64,000 nt of DNA from GCA-2701705 sp964342155 (GTDB lineage Bacteria > Pseudomonadota > Gammaproteobacteria > GCA-002705445 > GCA-002716945), in contig CAYFEQ010000002.1 of assembly GCA_964342155.1 (NCBI GenBank), forward strand, positions 61,921 to 125,920, in the 5' to 3' direction. A program made the position numbers and the translations under genes. Positions 7,118 to 17,175 of this stretch are shown one piece after another (the stretch's first letter is position 1; every line of letters starts with the position of its first letter). The notes under the pieces were generated by a model. That model was not told the DNA's origin. It ran no database searches and saw only the letters and a list, made by a program, of their open reading frames with translations.

Positions 7118-7132
7118 GCCTTCACTCCTAAA

Positions 7133-7753
7133 TTATTTTAAATCAAGTCTTTCTTTTTCAACTAGAAAATTAACTACATCATATAGTTCAGGATAAGAAC
7201 TTACAAAGGAACCACTAGTTAAATATTTCCCATTTACAATTATAGTTGGCACCGATGTTATTTGATATTTTTTAGCTAATTTATTAGCTTTTTTTATACG
7301 TATTTCAGTTCCAAATGAATCAAAATTTTTTGAAAAATTTGAACCATCATAACCTTGGGCATCTATAAAATCAACTAGGCTAGATTTTGTGTCTAATCTA
7401 TTACCATTAATATGTATTTCTTCAAAAATTTTTGAATGTAAACTATGATCTATATCCATTTGTTGCATAGAAAAAAAAGCTTTGGCATGGTTCATCCATG
7501 ATTCCCTTAGAGCGAGAGGCAGCTTTATCAAAATAGTATCCTTTTCTAAATTTGATTCAATTTTTTCTATTGTTGGCTCTATATTAAAACAATGTGGACA
7601 TCCATACCAAAAAAATTCATAAATAACAATTTTTTCATATTCAGTTTGTTGAGAGTTTGAAATTTGAACATACTTTTGAGGATCATTTTCAGCATAGGTT
7701 GAATTGCTAAATACAATTAAAAAAAATAAAATCAGAAACGTACTTTTTTTCAT
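7133..7753 (-). CDS. dsbA: Thiol:disulfide interchange protein DsbA
   Basis: A 206-residue periplasmic oxidoreductase that introduces disulfide bonds. A signal peptide of about 21 residues (ending STYA) precedes the mature chain. The active-site CPHC is at residues 52-55 in FFWYGCPHC, and the cis-proline loop is TSVPTIIVNGKY. The helical insertion between them has the length of DsbA rather than DsbC. The start codon touches the cytochrome c4 gene upstream; a cytochrome c4-dsbA pair is common in Gammaproteobacteria and is consistent with a shared operon. Confidence 0.94.
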   Translation of the reverse strand: MKKSTFLILFFLIVFSNSTYAENDPQKYVQISNSQQTEYEKIVIYEFFWYGCPHCFNIEPTIEKIESNLEKDTILIKLPLALRESWMNHAKAFFSMQQMDIDHSLHSKIFEEIHINGNRLDTKSSLVDFIDAQGYDGSNFSKNFDSFGTEIRIKKANKLAKKYQITSVPTIIVNGKYLTSGSFVSSYPELYDVVNFLVEKERLDLK

Positions 7754-8367
7754 TAATATAATCCTTGTATATATTCAGCAACAGATTTTATCTCATTATC
7801 TGTCATTCTATGAACAATGTTACGCATCATTTTATTTGGGTCATTAGATCTTGTTCCTGAGCGGAAATTTTTTAATTGTTGTTCAATATATTGTGAATGT
7901 TGCCCAGAAAGAGCAGGAATAGCTGCTGCATAGTTTCCTTGTCCATTAGGGCCATGGCAAGCTATACAAGCTTGTATCTTGTATTCCATTATTCCTCCAC
8001 GATAAATATTTTGCCCAATCTCAAAATACTCATCTTTGGTTGTTCCAACTGACTTTTCTAGTGAAGAATAATATAGTGCTAAACTTTCTATGTCATCATC
8101 AGATAAAGTTGATGCAATTCCATACATAATTGAATTATTTCTATTACCGCTCGCTCCTTTTCTAAATTCTAACATTTGTAATTTGATATATTTTGGATGT
8201 TGCCCAGCCAAATTTGGCCAGATTGGATTTACACTTATACCATTATCCCCGTGGCAAGCAACACAAGTTACACTTTTTTCTTTTCCCTTATTTATATCAG
8301 CAGAAAAAAGACCATTAGAAAAAATCAATGCTACCGTGGTTAATAATAATATAAATGGTTTTTTCAT
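7753..8367 (-). CDS. Dihaem cytochrome c4
   Basis: A 204-residue periplasmic protein with a signal peptide (about residues 1-23) and two tandem cytochrome c domains. The first haem site is CVACHG at residues 35-40; the second, CIACHG, is near residue 132. Methionines in NNSIMYGIA and DPNKMMRNI are the expected distal ligands. Cytochrome c4 passes electrons to terminal oxidases such as cbb3 or accepts them from periplasmic dehydrogenases. It overlaps dsbA by one base. Its presence with cytochrome c5 and pseudoazurin shows a branched periplasmic electron network. Confidence 0.92.
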   Translation of the reverse strand: MKKPFILLLTTVALIFSNGLFSADINKGKEKSVTCVACHGDNGISVNPIWPNLAGQHPKYIKLQMLEFRKGASGNRNNSIMYGIASTLSDDDIESLALYYSSLEKSVGTTKDEYFEIGQNIYRGGIMEYKIQACIACHGPNGQGNYAAAIPALSGQHSQYIEQQLKNFRSGTRSNDPNKMMRNIVHRMTDNEIKSVAEYIQGLY

Positions 8368-8416
8368 CTCAGGACATTATTATATCTTATAGTGAGAATT
8401 CTTCAAATCAACTATA

Positions 8417-11101
8417 CTAATGAGCATCTCCCCAATTCTTATCTACACCAATTTCCACAAGTAAAGGTACATTTAATTTAAGACAATTAGACATCATCGC
8501 ATCTATCTTCTTTACGGCCTCCTCTACAAAATCATCAGCTATTTCAAAAACAAGTTCATCATGTACCTGCATGATGATCTTAACAGGACATTTAGATTCT
8601 TGTATCCATTTATCAATATCAATCATAGCAATTTTTATAATATCTGCTGCGGTACCTTGTATTGGTGCATTGATTGCAGTTCTCTCAGCTGCACTTCTTA
8701 TCTGAAAATTAGTGTGATTGATATTTGGTATAAAAATCTTTCTACCTAAAATTGTACTAATGCATCCTTCTTTTTTGGTTTCTTTTTTACATGATTCCAT
8801 AAATTTTCTAACACCACTATATTTCTCAAAATATTTTTCAATATATTGCTTGGCTGAATTAGTATCAATACCTAATTGTTTTCCCAAGCCGAAAGATGAT
8901 ATTCCATATATAAGACCAAAATTTATTGTTTTAGCTGATCTTCTTTGTTCTGCATCTGGTTTTGAATCAATATCAAATATCTCTTTTGCAGTTGATTCAT
9001 GAACATCTTCATTATTCAAAAAGTTTTTTGTTAGATTTTTATCTTTTGATAAATGGGCCATTACACGTAACTCTATTTGTGAGTAATCTGCCGAGACTAT
9101 TTTGCAGTTTTTTTCAGCAACAAACGCAGACCTTATTTTTTTACCATCATCTGTTCTTATTGGAATATTTTGTAAGTTTGGATCAGTAGATGATAGTCTA
9201 CCTGTTATTGTTACTGCTTGATGATAAGAGGTATGTAATCTTCCAGTTTTATTACTTACTTGTTCTCCTAATTTATTAGTATAAGTATTAATAAGTTTCA
9301 TAAAATTTCTAAATTGTAATACAAGTTTAGGTATTTCATAATTGAGTGAAAGCTCTTGCAGAACATCTTCGCTTGTTGAAGGTTGCCCTTTAGGGGTTTT
9401 TCTTAAAATAGGAATCTCTAAAATATCATAAAATATTTCCTGTAGTTGTTTTGGTGAACCTATATTGAATGTTTTTCCTGCTAACTTATAAATTTCTTTT
9501 TCAATTTTTTTAGCTTTAGTCTGTAGCTTTTTATTTTGTAATTGAAGATTTTTTTTATCTAAAAATACACCATTGTTTTCTATTCGTGCAATGACACTCA
9601 CAAGCGGTCTTTCTATTTTTTGATATAATTTTAACTGTTTCTCATCACTCATTTTTTGATTAAAAAAACTAAACAGACGATAGGTTATATCTGCATCTTC
9701 GCATGCATACTCAGACGCAGTTTCAATATCTATTTCTGAAAAATTTTTTTGTTTTACACCCTTACCTACAACATCTTCATACTCTATCATCCTATGATTT
9801 AAATATTTTTGACTAAGAGTCGATAAATCATGTCTTCCTGAAGAATTAAAGACATATGATAAAACCATAGTGTCTTCTATATTTGATGATATATTTATAT
9901 TATATTTGCGCAAAACATTAATATCGTATTTTATATTTTGACCAATTATTGTATTCTTTTTGTTTTCTAATAAATCTTTTAATTTCTTCCGAATACTAGA
10001 GTTTAATTTGATATTACAATCTTCATTTTTATGATTAATTGGTATATAAAATCCACTATGCGATTCTGTTGAAAATGACATTCCTACCAATTCAGCATCT
10101 ATATAATCAAGCGAAGTTGTTTCTGTATCAAAAGAAAAAATCTTAACTTTATTTAACTTATCAATTAATTGATTAAAATCTTTTTCATTAGATACTATCG
10201 TATAAGATGTTTCCTGACTTTCTCTGGGCTCCATATCAATGCTTAATGAGCTAGCAATATTTTTTAATTCATATCTAGAAGCTATTTCAGCAAGCTTTTG
10301 TTCATTTCTGTTACTAATTTTATATTTATTAATCTCTGTATCTACATCAACATCAACTTTTAATTGAATTAATTTTTTAGATGTTTCAATAAAATTTTTA
10401 TAATTAGATAAATTTTCTTTTAATTTGCCTGTTATCTCTTCAATTTTAGTAAAAATCCCATCAATTGATTTATATTTTAAAAGTAATTCTGCTGCTTTTT
10501 TTGGACCAACTTTTTGTACTCCAGGTATATTGTCTGATGAATCACCCACTAACATAAGATAATCAAGAATCTGATTTGGTAAAACTCCAAATTTTTCTTT
10601 AACTCCAGCTTCATCAAGCACCTTATCATCCATGCTATTAATCAGGACGGTGTATTGAGTTACTAACTGCGCTAAATCCTTATCACCAGAGGATATTATA
10701 ACTTGATTTTTTTTTGACGATAATTTTGTTGCTAATGTTGCAATAACATCATCGGCTTCTACATCTGGAACTTGCAAAACGGAAATACCAAGTGCTTTTA
10801 TAAAGTTTATTAATGGAGGAACTTGCTCGCTCAGTTCTATTGGCATTGGTTTTCTATTTGCTTTATATTCTTTATAAATATCATGTCTAAAAGTTTTACC
10901 TTTTGGATCAAATATTACTGATAAATATTTAGGCTCATATGTTTTAATAAGTTTATTAATCATATTAATAACACCGTGTATTGCTCCTGTACTAAATCCA
11001 GAAACGGTTGTTAAATTAGGAAGGGCATAAAATGCTCTATACAAATAAGATGAGCCATCAACGAGAACAAAATTATCTCTATTTTTATTAGCCAAAATCA
11101 T
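8417..11101 (-). CDS. polA: DNA polymerase I
   Basis: An 894-residue family A polymerase for Okazaki-fragment processing and repair. The N-terminal 5'-nuclease domain opens with VDGSSYLYRAFYALP and contains the SSGDKDLAQLV and VGDSSDNIPG blocks. The 3'-5' proofreading domain looks active: FDTETTSLD, GQNIKYD and YACEDADITY keep the metal aspartates and glutamate. The polymerase core has DYSQIELRVMAHL (motif A), the RRSAKTINFGLIYG O-helix (motif B) and VHDELVFE (motif C). Length is slightly below the E. coli enzyme. It is divergent from thrB; polA next to thrB is a recurring gammaproteobacterial order. Confidence 0.97.
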   Translation of the reverse strand: MILANKNRDNFVLVDGSSYLYRAFYALPNLTTVSGFSTGAIHGVINMINKLIKTYEPKYLSVIFDPKGKTFRHDIYKEYKANRKPMPIELSEQVPPLINFIKALGISVLQVPDVEADDVIATLATKLSSKKNQVIISSGDKDLAQLVTQYTVLINSMDDKVLDEAGVKEKFGVLPNQILDYLMLVGDSSDNIPGVQKVGPKKAAELLLKYKSIDGIFTKIEEITGKLKENLSNYKNFIETSKKLIQLKVDVDVDTEINKYKISNRNEQKLAEIASRYELKNIASSLSIDMEPRESQETSYTIVSNEKDFNQLIDKLNKVKIFSFDTETTSLDYIDAELVGMSFSTESHSGFYIPINHKNEDCNIKLNSSIRKKLKDLLENKKNTIIGQNIKYDINVLRKYNINISSNIEDTMVLSYVFNSSGRHDLSTLSQKYLNHRMIEYEDVVGKGVKQKNFSEIDIETASEYACEDADITYRLFSFFNQKMSDEKQLKLYQKIERPLVSVIARIENNGVFLDKKNLQLQNKKLQTKAKKIEKEIYKLAGKTFNIGSPKQLQEIFYDILEIPILRKTPKGQPSTSEDVLQELSLNYEIPKLVLQFRNFMKLINTYTNKLGEQVSNKTGRLHTSYHQAVTITGRLSSTDPNLQNIPIRTDDGKKIRSAFVAEKNCKIVSADYSQIELRVMAHLSKDKNLTKNFLNNEDVHESTAKEIFDIDSKPDAEQRRSAKTINFGLIYGISSFGLGKQLGIDTNSAKQYIEKYFEKYSGVRKFMESCKKETKKEGCISTILGRKIFIPNINHTNFQIRSAAERTAINAPIQGTAADIIKIAMIDIDKWIQESKCPVKIIMQVHDELVFEIADDFVEEAVKKIDAMMSNCLKLNVPLLVEIGVDKNWGDAH

Positions 11102-11162
11102 ATAACCTTAGATAAGTTTATTTCAAAAAAAGATTTATAACTTATAATAAGCTGAAAAAGCC

Positions 11163-12104
11163 ATGTCTGTATATACTAAAATAACTGATGGTGAGTTGGA
11201 ATCACACCTTGAAAATTACTCATTGGGAAAGATTAGAAACTTTTCTGGTATTTCCGAGGGTATAGAAAATAGTAATTATTTACTAAATACAGAGACTGGA
11301 GATTTTATATTTACTATTTTTGAAGCCATAAGTGCTGATAGAGTAGTTGACTATCTTTCATTTATGAATCATATAAATAATAAAGGTTTGCTATCTCCAC
11401 TTGTTATTAAAACAAATAATGATGAATTATTTAAAAATATTAAAAATAAGCCAGCAGCAGTAATACAGAAACTAGAAGGTAAATCGATTACTCAACCAAC
11501 TAACAATCATTGTGAACAACTTGGGAAAATTTTGGCCGACTTTCACATCTATGGTTCAGACTTTGCGCTGAATATTACAAATGCTAGAGGTGCTGTTTGG
11601 GCTAAGAAATCTTTAAAAAAACTTGATAATGTAATTGATAAAAACCAATTAAATTTGATTCAAAAAGCAATTGAAATTCAAAATATTTTTGTGGATAGTG
11701 ATTTGTCAACGGGAATGATTCATGCTGATCTTTTTAGAGATAATGTTTTATTTTCCAAAAATAGAATCTCAGGTGTCATTGACTTTTACTATTCATGCTA
11801 TGATCCATATATCTATGATTTAGCTATTGTTGTAAATGATTGGTGTAACGAAGAAAATAATTCTATTAACCTAGAAAAATTTACACTCTTAGTAACTGAA
11901 TATAATAAATATAAAAAAATTACTGATGATGAAAAAACATCATGGAAAAATGCCTTAGTTTCAGCCGCCCTTAGGTTTTATCTGTCTAGATTGATTGACC
12001 TACATTATCCAAAAATTGGAGAAATAACTCATATCAAAGACCCTTCTGTTTTTGAAAATATATTGATTGATAGAATAGAAAATGAGTATCAAATCTTAGT
12101 ATGA
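11163..12104 (+). CDS. thrB: Homoserine kinase, type II (choline-kinase-like fold)
   Basis: A 313-residue kinase phosphorylating L-homoserine on the way to threonine. It belongs to the aminoglycoside-phosphotransferase/choline-kinase fold rather than the GHMP family used by E. coli. Visible motifs are ISEGIENSNYLL in the N-lobe, the catalytic loop GMIHADLFRDNVLF (His-x-Asp-x4-Asn), and VIDFYYSCYDPYIYDLA with the metal-binding aspartate. Its stop overlaps the start of dctQ, so thrB and the TRAP permease are probably one transcript. A TATAAT at 11143-11148 is the likely -10 element. Confidence 0.88.
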   Translation: MSVYTKITDGELESHLENYSLGKIRNFSGISEGIENSNYLLNTETGDFIFTIFEAISADRVVDYLSFMNHINNKGLLSPLVIKTNNDELFKNIKNKPAAVIQKLEGKSITQPTNNHCEQLGKILADFHIYGSDFALNITNARGAVWAKKSLKKLDNVIDKNQLNLIQKAIEIQNIFVDSDLSTGMIHADLFRDNVLFSKNRISGVIDFYYSCYDPYIYDLAIVVNDWCNEENNSINLEKFTLLVTEYNKYKKITDDEKTSWKNALVSAALRFYLSRLIDLHYPKIGEITHIKDPSVFENILIDRIENEYQILV

Positions 12105-12601
12105 AAAACTTACAAAAATTTCTTGATAACTTCATTGAAAAAGTTGGCTATGGAACTAGTTTTTTAGTAGTAGTTATGGTTTTCTTGGTTACACTAACTC
12201 TATTTCTAAGGTATGTTTTAAGCATTGGAAGTGTCGCACTACAAGAATCAATCATGTATTTACATGCTATATTTTTTATGATTGGCATAAGTTTTGCAAT
12301 AAAAGAAAATGCACATGTTAAAATTGATATCCTCTCTAATAAATTCAACAGCAAACAGAAAAATGTAGTCTTTATAGCAGGTTTAATTTTTTTTATGATT
12401 CCTTTTTCGCTATTTGTTATTTTTATCAGCATAGATATGGTAAGTAACTCATGGGAAGTTATGGAACAATCAAGTGAAGCAGGTGGACTAAATTTAGTTT
12501 ATTTATTAAAAAGCGTTATTCCGTTGACTGGCTTCCTTATTTTCTTACAAAGTATTTCTGAACTTATAAAAAACATCATCTCTTTTTTAAATGAACATTG
12601 A
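12101..12601 (+). CDS. dctQ: TRAP transporter small permease subunit (DctQ type)
   Basis: A 166-residue inner-membrane protein with four hydrophobic segments, the small helper of a tripartite ATP-independent periplasmic transporter that uses a sodium gradient. The sequence LQESIMYLHAIFFMIGISFAI with KENAHVKIDIL is the DctQ-family signature. It overlaps thrB (ATGA) and dctM by eleven bases, implying coupled translation. The binding protein is not upstream but convergent just after dctM. Confidence 0.88.
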   Translation: MKNLQKFLDNFIEKVGYGTSFLVVVMVFLVTLTLFLRYVLSIGSVALQESIMYLHAIFFMIGISFAIKENAHVKIDILSNKFNSKQKNVVFIAGLIFFMIPFSLFVIFISIDMVSNSWEVMEQSSEAGGLNLVYLLKSVIPLTGFLIFLQSISELIKNIISFLNEH

Positions 12602-13955
12602 ATACATCGCCATTTTATTTGTTTTAACAACTTTTGGGTTTTTATTATCCGGATTTCCAGTTGCTTTTGTCTTATCTGGGACCTCTCTTATCTTTGCATA
12701 TTTTGGAATTATTTTTGATGTATTTGATTACTCATATTTATTAGCATTTCCAAACCGAGTTTATGGAATAATGGTTAATCAAAATTTGCTCGCCGTACCA
12801 TTATTTATTTTTATGGGTTCAGTCTTAGAAAAAACTGATATAGCAGAAAACCTACTTAAATCCATGAACCAATTATATAAAAATAGTTCAAGCGGCTTAG
12901 GTATTTCTGTGATAATCGTTGGTACATTAATGGCTGCTAGCACAGGAATTGTGGGTGCAAGTGTTGTAACGTTAGGATTATTATCTCTACCTGTTATGTT
13001 AAAAAATGGTTATCCGCCTTCACTTGCTTGTGGAACTATTTGTGCATCTGGTACTTTAGGGCAAATAATACCTCCTTCACTTGTACTTATTTTGCTTGCA
13101 GATGTATTATCCTCTGCGTATCAACAAGCACAATTGAATGCTGGAATTTTTTCACCGGACACTATAACAATTGGAGATCTTTTTGCTGGCGCAATTATTC
13201 CAGGCTTATTACTTCCAATACTATATATTTTTTATATAAAATCTAAAAAAATTAAAATAAATAAAAATAATGATAAAGGTATTAATGAAACAAATAGCGC
13301 AAATTTATTGAAATCAATTCTTCCACCATTCATTTTAATATTTCTTGTACTAGGATCAATTATCTTTGGGATTGCTACACCATCAGAAGCTGCTGCTGTA
13401 GGTGCGGCTGGTTCTTTGAGCATAGCTTTTTTGAAGGGTAAATTTACAAAAAATATTTTAGAAAAAACATCGAGAGAAACTATTAAAATAACTAGTATGG
13501 TATTTATGATATTGCTTGGTGCAACGCTATTCTCTCTTGTTTTTCGTGGTTTTGAGGGAGAATTATTAATACATAATCTCTTAGTAGAGATACCATCTGA
13601 CAAGTATACTTCTTTATTAATAGTCCTTATATTAATGTTCTTTTTAGGTTTTATTTTAGATTTTATAGAGATTATATTCATTGTAATTCCTTTATTTGGC
13701 CCTACTTTATTTTCCCTTGGTTTTGATCCTATTTGGATTGGCATTTTAATAGCAATGGTATTACAGACCTCATTCCTAACCCCTCCATTTGGATTTTCAT
13801 TATTTTACTTGCGTGGCGTTACACCAAAAAATATTTCAACATCTGAAATTTATAATGGAGTCTACCCATTTATTGGCATACAGATTTTGGTTATTATAAT
13901 TATTTATCAATTCCCTAGCATGACTACATTTTTGCCAGAATTTTTATTTGGATAA
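12591..13955 (+). CDS. dctM: TRAP transporter large permease subunit (DctM type)
   Basis: A 454-residue membrane protein with about twelve to fourteen hydrophobic segments, the substrate-translocating subunit of the TRAP system. Family landmarks are the GFPVAFVLSG start, GTLMAASTGIVGASVVTLG, the CGTICASGTLGQIIPPSL loop, and TPPFGFSLFYLRGV near the end. A hydrophilic insert (about residues 210-240) separates two of the helices. It ends one base from the stop of the oppositely oriented dctP. Substrate is set by DctP; the closest type there is the keto-acid-binding TakP. Confidence 0.92.
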   Translation: MNIEYIAILFVLTTFGFLLSGFPVAFVLSGTSLIFAYFGIIFDVFDYSYLLAFPNRVYGIMVNQNLLAVPLFIFMGSVLEKTDIAENLLKSMNQLYKNSSSGLGISVIIVGTLMAASTGIVGASVVTLGLLSLPVMLKNGYPPSLACGTICASGTLGQIIPPSLVLILLADVLSSAYQQAQLNAGIFSPDTITIGDLFAGAIIPGLLLPILYIFYIKSKKIKINKNNDKGINETNSANLLKSILPPFILIFLVLGSIIFGIATPSEAAAVGAAGSLSIAFLKGKFTKNILEKTSRETIKITSMVFMILLGATLFSLVFRGFEGELLIHNLLVEIPSDKYTSLLIVLILMFFLGFILDFIEIIFIVIPLFGPTLFSLGFDPIWIGILIAMVLQTSFLTPPFGFSLFYLRGVTPKNISTSEIYNGVYPFIGIQILVIIIIYQFPSMTTFLPEFLFG

Positions 13956-15041
13956 TTATTCTCTAAATTTGATATAAGACTTCTCAGAAAGATTTGTCCA
14001 AGGAATGACTTCTTTTTGAAATTTTTTATAGGATGCATATACTTCTTTAGTAATTGTATCCGTCTGACCAATTTCATTTACAACTTCCATAGATAGCGTC
14101 TTCAAAAACTTCATTACTTTTTCCGGAAACTCATTAATACTTATATTTTCTGAAATTAAAAATTGTAATGCCTGATTATTTTTTGATGTGTAGTCAGCCA
14201 ACATATCAATATTAGCAGCCTTACATGAAATATCTATTATGTATTTCAAATCAGTGGGTAATTTTTCATAGGCATCTTTATTTATTATACATTCAATAGT
14301 TGGGCCTGGTTCATGCCACCCTGGATAGTAATAGTATTTTGCTGCTTTATGTAAACCAAATGCTCTGTCATTATATGGCCCAACCCATTCGGTTGCATCA
14401 ATAGCACCTGTTTGCAGTGCAGTAAAAAGTTCAGTTCCTGGTAAAGTTATTGGAACACCCCCTGCTCTTGCTAAAACTTCTCCACCTAAACCTGGAATCC
14501 TCATTTTTAAACCTTTTAAATCTTTAGGGCTTTTAATTTTTTTATTAAACCACCCACCCATTTGAACACCGGTATTACCAGCTGGTCGTGGTATCAAATT
14601 AAATTGAGTATATAATTTTTCCCATAACTTTAATCCGTCTCCATAATACAACCATGCATTCATTTCTTGTGCATTCAGACCAAAAGGGACTGAAGAAAAA
14701 AATTGGCAAGCCTGACTTTTACCTTTCCAATAGTAAGCACCTGAATGACCTAGTTCTGCTCCGCCACCAGAAACATAATCAAAAACTTCCAAAGGAGGTA
14801 CCAATTCGTTGGCACCAAAGACTTTCACCTTAATCCTGTTATTTGATAATTGGTTTATAATTTTTGCTAAATGTTCAGCTCCAACGCCTAATCCAGGAAA
14901 ATTTTTTGGCCAGGAAGTAACCATCTTCCATTTAAATTGTGTTTTTGTTTCTGAAGAAACTTTATTAGATGTCATTAAAGATCCACCAACAAGTGACAGA
15001 CCAATTGATTTGATAAAATCTCTTCTTCTTATTTTTTTCAT
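13956..15041 (-). CDS. dctP: TRAP substrate-binding protein, TakP-like, with Tat signal
   Basis: A 361-residue periplasmic binding protein. The N-terminus KKIRRRDFIKSIGLSLVGGS is a twin-arginine signal. The mature part keeps TRAP-family features: WKMVTSWPKNFPG, a GGGAELGHSGAYYWKGK strand-loop, MRIPGLGGEVLARAGG with the ligand-carboxylate arginine, and GAIDATEWVGPYND. The latter plus YYPGWHEPGP resemble TakP, which binds 2-oxo acids such as pyruvate as a sodium complex. Ligand is therefore likely a small oxo- or hydroxy-acid, by family only. It converges on dctM and has no gap to it, and is two bases from uvrD upstream. Confidence 0.88.
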   Translation of the reverse strand: MKKIRRRDFIKSIGLSLVGGSLMTSNKVSSETKTQFKWKMVTSWPKNFPGLGVGAEHLAKIINQLSNNRIKVKVFGANELVPPLEVFDYVSGGGAELGHSGAYYWKGKSQACQFFSSVPFGLNAQEMNAWLYYGDGLKLWEKLYTQFNLIPRPAGNTGVQMGGWFNKKIKSPKDLKGLKMRIPGLGGEVLARAGGVPITLPGTELFTALQTGAIDATEWVGPYNDRAFGLHKAAKYYYYPGWHEPGPTIECIINKDAYEKLPTDLKYIIDISCKAANIDMLADYTSKNNQALQFLISENISINEFPEKVMKFLKTLSMEVVNEIGQTDTITKEVYASYKKFQKEVIPWTNLSEKSYIKFRE

Positions 15042-15042
15042 C

Positions 15043-17175
15043 TTATAGAAATTCCAAATTGCTATAATTTAAAACCAAAACTTTATAACCATAGTTATCA
15101 AAGTTTATATGAAGTTTTAAATCATCTCTAGCCCCTTCATATCTTTGGATTATCCCCTCGCCAAATTTTATATGCCTAACCCTTTGTCCTACTTTAAAAA
15201 AGTGATTTTTCTTCGGATGTGATGAGTTAGTTGAGCGATAATTGGAACTAGGTGTTGATTCTGATTTAATATTTTCTATCATTTCATCTGGTATTTCACT
15301 TAGAAACCTAGATGGTCCAGTAGAAGGGTTATAACCTGTCTCTCTGAATTCTGCAAAACTAAAGAAAAGTAGTTTTTTTGCCCTTGTAATTGCTACATAA
15401 CATAATCTTCTTTCTTCTTCCAAAAAATCATCCTCTGTGTCTCTTCTATAATTAGGGAAAATACCATCTTCTAGACCCATTAAAAAAACAATTGGAAACT
15501 CAAGACCTTTAGCTGAATGTATTGTCATAATTTGGAGTGGATCGTCATGAGTTTTTGATTGATATTCGCCAGCCTCTAAAGCAGCATTATCTAAAAAATC
15601 CCGAATTAAATCATCACTATCATGATTACTGTTTTCAAAAGACTCGGCATGTGATACTAATTCTTCAAGGTTTTCCTGTTTAGAAACTGACTCTTCACCC
15701 TTTAGATTCTCATAGTGAGATTTTAGAGTGGATAATTTAATTGTAGTCTCAATTAAAGAAGATAAGTCTGACGTTTTTATTAATGAAGAAATCTCTAATA
15801 TAATTTTGATAAAGGATTTGATTGAATCTATTGACCGTGTGATCTCTAGTTTCTCAAGGTTTTGAATAGATTCCCATAATGAAATAGAATGTGATTTTGA
15901 ATGATTCCTAATCACTTCCATTGTCTTTTCACCAATACCTCTAGGTGGAACATTTATAACCCTCTCAAATGCTGTATTATCAGAAGTATTAGCTGCTAAT
16001 CGAAGATAGGCAATAACATCTTTGATTTCTGCTCTTTCAAAAAAACGAAATCCCCCAAAAACAATATATGGTATCTTTCTAGCACTTAATTCTCCTTCTA
16101 AAGCCCTAGAGAGGAAATTAGCACGATATAATATAGCCATGTCTGACCTCTTATAACCATTCTCAAAAAACCAATTAATTTTTTCAGAAATAAATCTACA
16201 TTCTTCTTTAGAACTATCAGCTCTATATAAATAGACAGGTTCTCCTTTTTTTGAAGAAGTCCATAAATCCTTTCCTAATCTATTTTGATTTTTTTTAATT
16301 AAACTATTAGCTACATCTAAAATTTTACTTGTTGATCTGTAATTCTGTTCTAGTTTGAACATCTCAACATTGGAAAACTCATTTTTGAAAAGTTGTATAT
16401 TTTTACTGCGAGCGCCTCTCCAAGCATAAATAGACTGATCATCATCACCGACGGCATATAATGATCCTTTTTCTCCATTCAATGTTTTAAGAAGATTAAA
16501 CTGTAATGTATTAGTATCCTGGAATTCATCGACCATAATATGTTGAAATCTATTATTATAATATTTAAGTAATTCAGGCTTGTTTTTGAGTGTCTCATAA
16601 GTAGTTAAAATTAAATCCGCAAAATCTAACGATTTAGTTTGTATTCGCGCTTCTTCATAATCTCTAAAAATGTCTCTATAAGTATCATCTTTACCTGATG
16701 ACTTAGACACTCTTTCTCCTTTATCTTTTCGTGAATTTATAAATGATTGTAAAGCCTTTGGGTCATAAATTTTTTCATCAAGATTTCTTGATTTGATAAC
16801 TCTTTTAATTATCCTCAGTTGATCTTGCGAATCAAGTATAGTAAAAAATTCAGATATTCCTGCATCCTGCCAGTGTATCTTTAAAAATCTTCTGCAAATT
16901 CCATGAAATGTTCCAAACCATAATCCCTGAGAAGAAATACGTAGCAAATTTTCTATTCTTTGTTTCATTTCATTGGCTGCTTTGTTCGTAAAAGTTAAGG
17001 CCAAAATATTACTTGGTTTAATATTAAAATCCTGAATTAGTTTTGCCACCCTACAAGTTAACACTTTTGTTTTACCACTTCCTGCACCGGCTAGAATTAA
17101 TTTATTGCCTTCACTGCAATTTACAGCTTCTTTTTGTTGGTTATTTAATTCTCCAAATTCTATTTGTTCTGTCAC
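15043..17175 (-). CDS. uvrD: DNA helicase II, UvrD/PcrA family
   Basis: A 710-residue superfamily 1A 3'-5' helicase for nucleotide excision and mismatch repair. Walker A is AGAGSGKT near residue 32; then TFTNKAANEMK (Ia), DEFQDTN (motif II), VGDDDQSIYAWRGA (III), LEQNYRST (IV), TIHSAKGLEFP (V) and VAITRAKKLL (VI). The C-terminal 60 residues (FKVGQRVRHIKFGEGII onward) form the Tudor-like tail that contacts RNA polymerase in UvrD/PcrA. Its start overlaps the end of ubiB by four bases, placing it at the distal end of the gmk-to-uvrD run. Confidence 0.94.
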   Translation of the reverse strand: MTEQIEFGELNNQQKEAVNCSEGNKLILAGAGSGKTKVLTCRVAKLIQDFNIKPSNILALTFTNKAANEMKQRIENLLRISSQGLWFGTFHGICRRFLKIHWQDAGISEFFTILDSQDQLRIIKRVIKSRNLDEKIYDPKALQSFINSRKDKGERVSKSSGKDDTYRDIFRDYEEARIQTKSLDFADLILTTYETLKNKPELLKYYNNRFQHIMVDEFQDTNTLQFNLLKTLNGEKGSLYAVGDDDQSIYAWRGARSKNIQLFKNEFSNVEMFKLEQNYRSTSKILDVANSLIKKNQNRLGKDLWTSSKKGEPVYLYRADSSKEECRFISEKINWFFENGYKRSDMAILYRANFLSRALEGELSARKIPYIVFGGFRFFERAEIKDVIAYLRLAANTSDNTAFERVINVPPRGIGEKTMEVIRNHSKSHSISLWESIQNLEKLEITRSIDSIKSFIKIILEISSLIKTSDLSSLIETTIKLSTLKSHYENLKGEESVSKQENLEELVSHAESFENSNHDSDDLIRDFLDNAALEAGEYQSKTHDDPLQIMTIHSAKGLEFPIVFLMGLEDGIFPNYRRDTEDDFLEEERRLCYVAITRAKKLLFFSFAEFRETGYNPSTGPSRFLSEIPDEMIENIKSESTPSSNYRSTNSSHPKKNHFFKVGQRVRHIKFGEGIIQRYEGARDDLKLHINFDNYGYKVLVLNYSNLEFL

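Noticed and set aside
13232..13744. Minus-strand 170-codon frame within dctM
   Set aside because: Shadow of a membrane-protein gene; no independent start signal and no recognisable domain.
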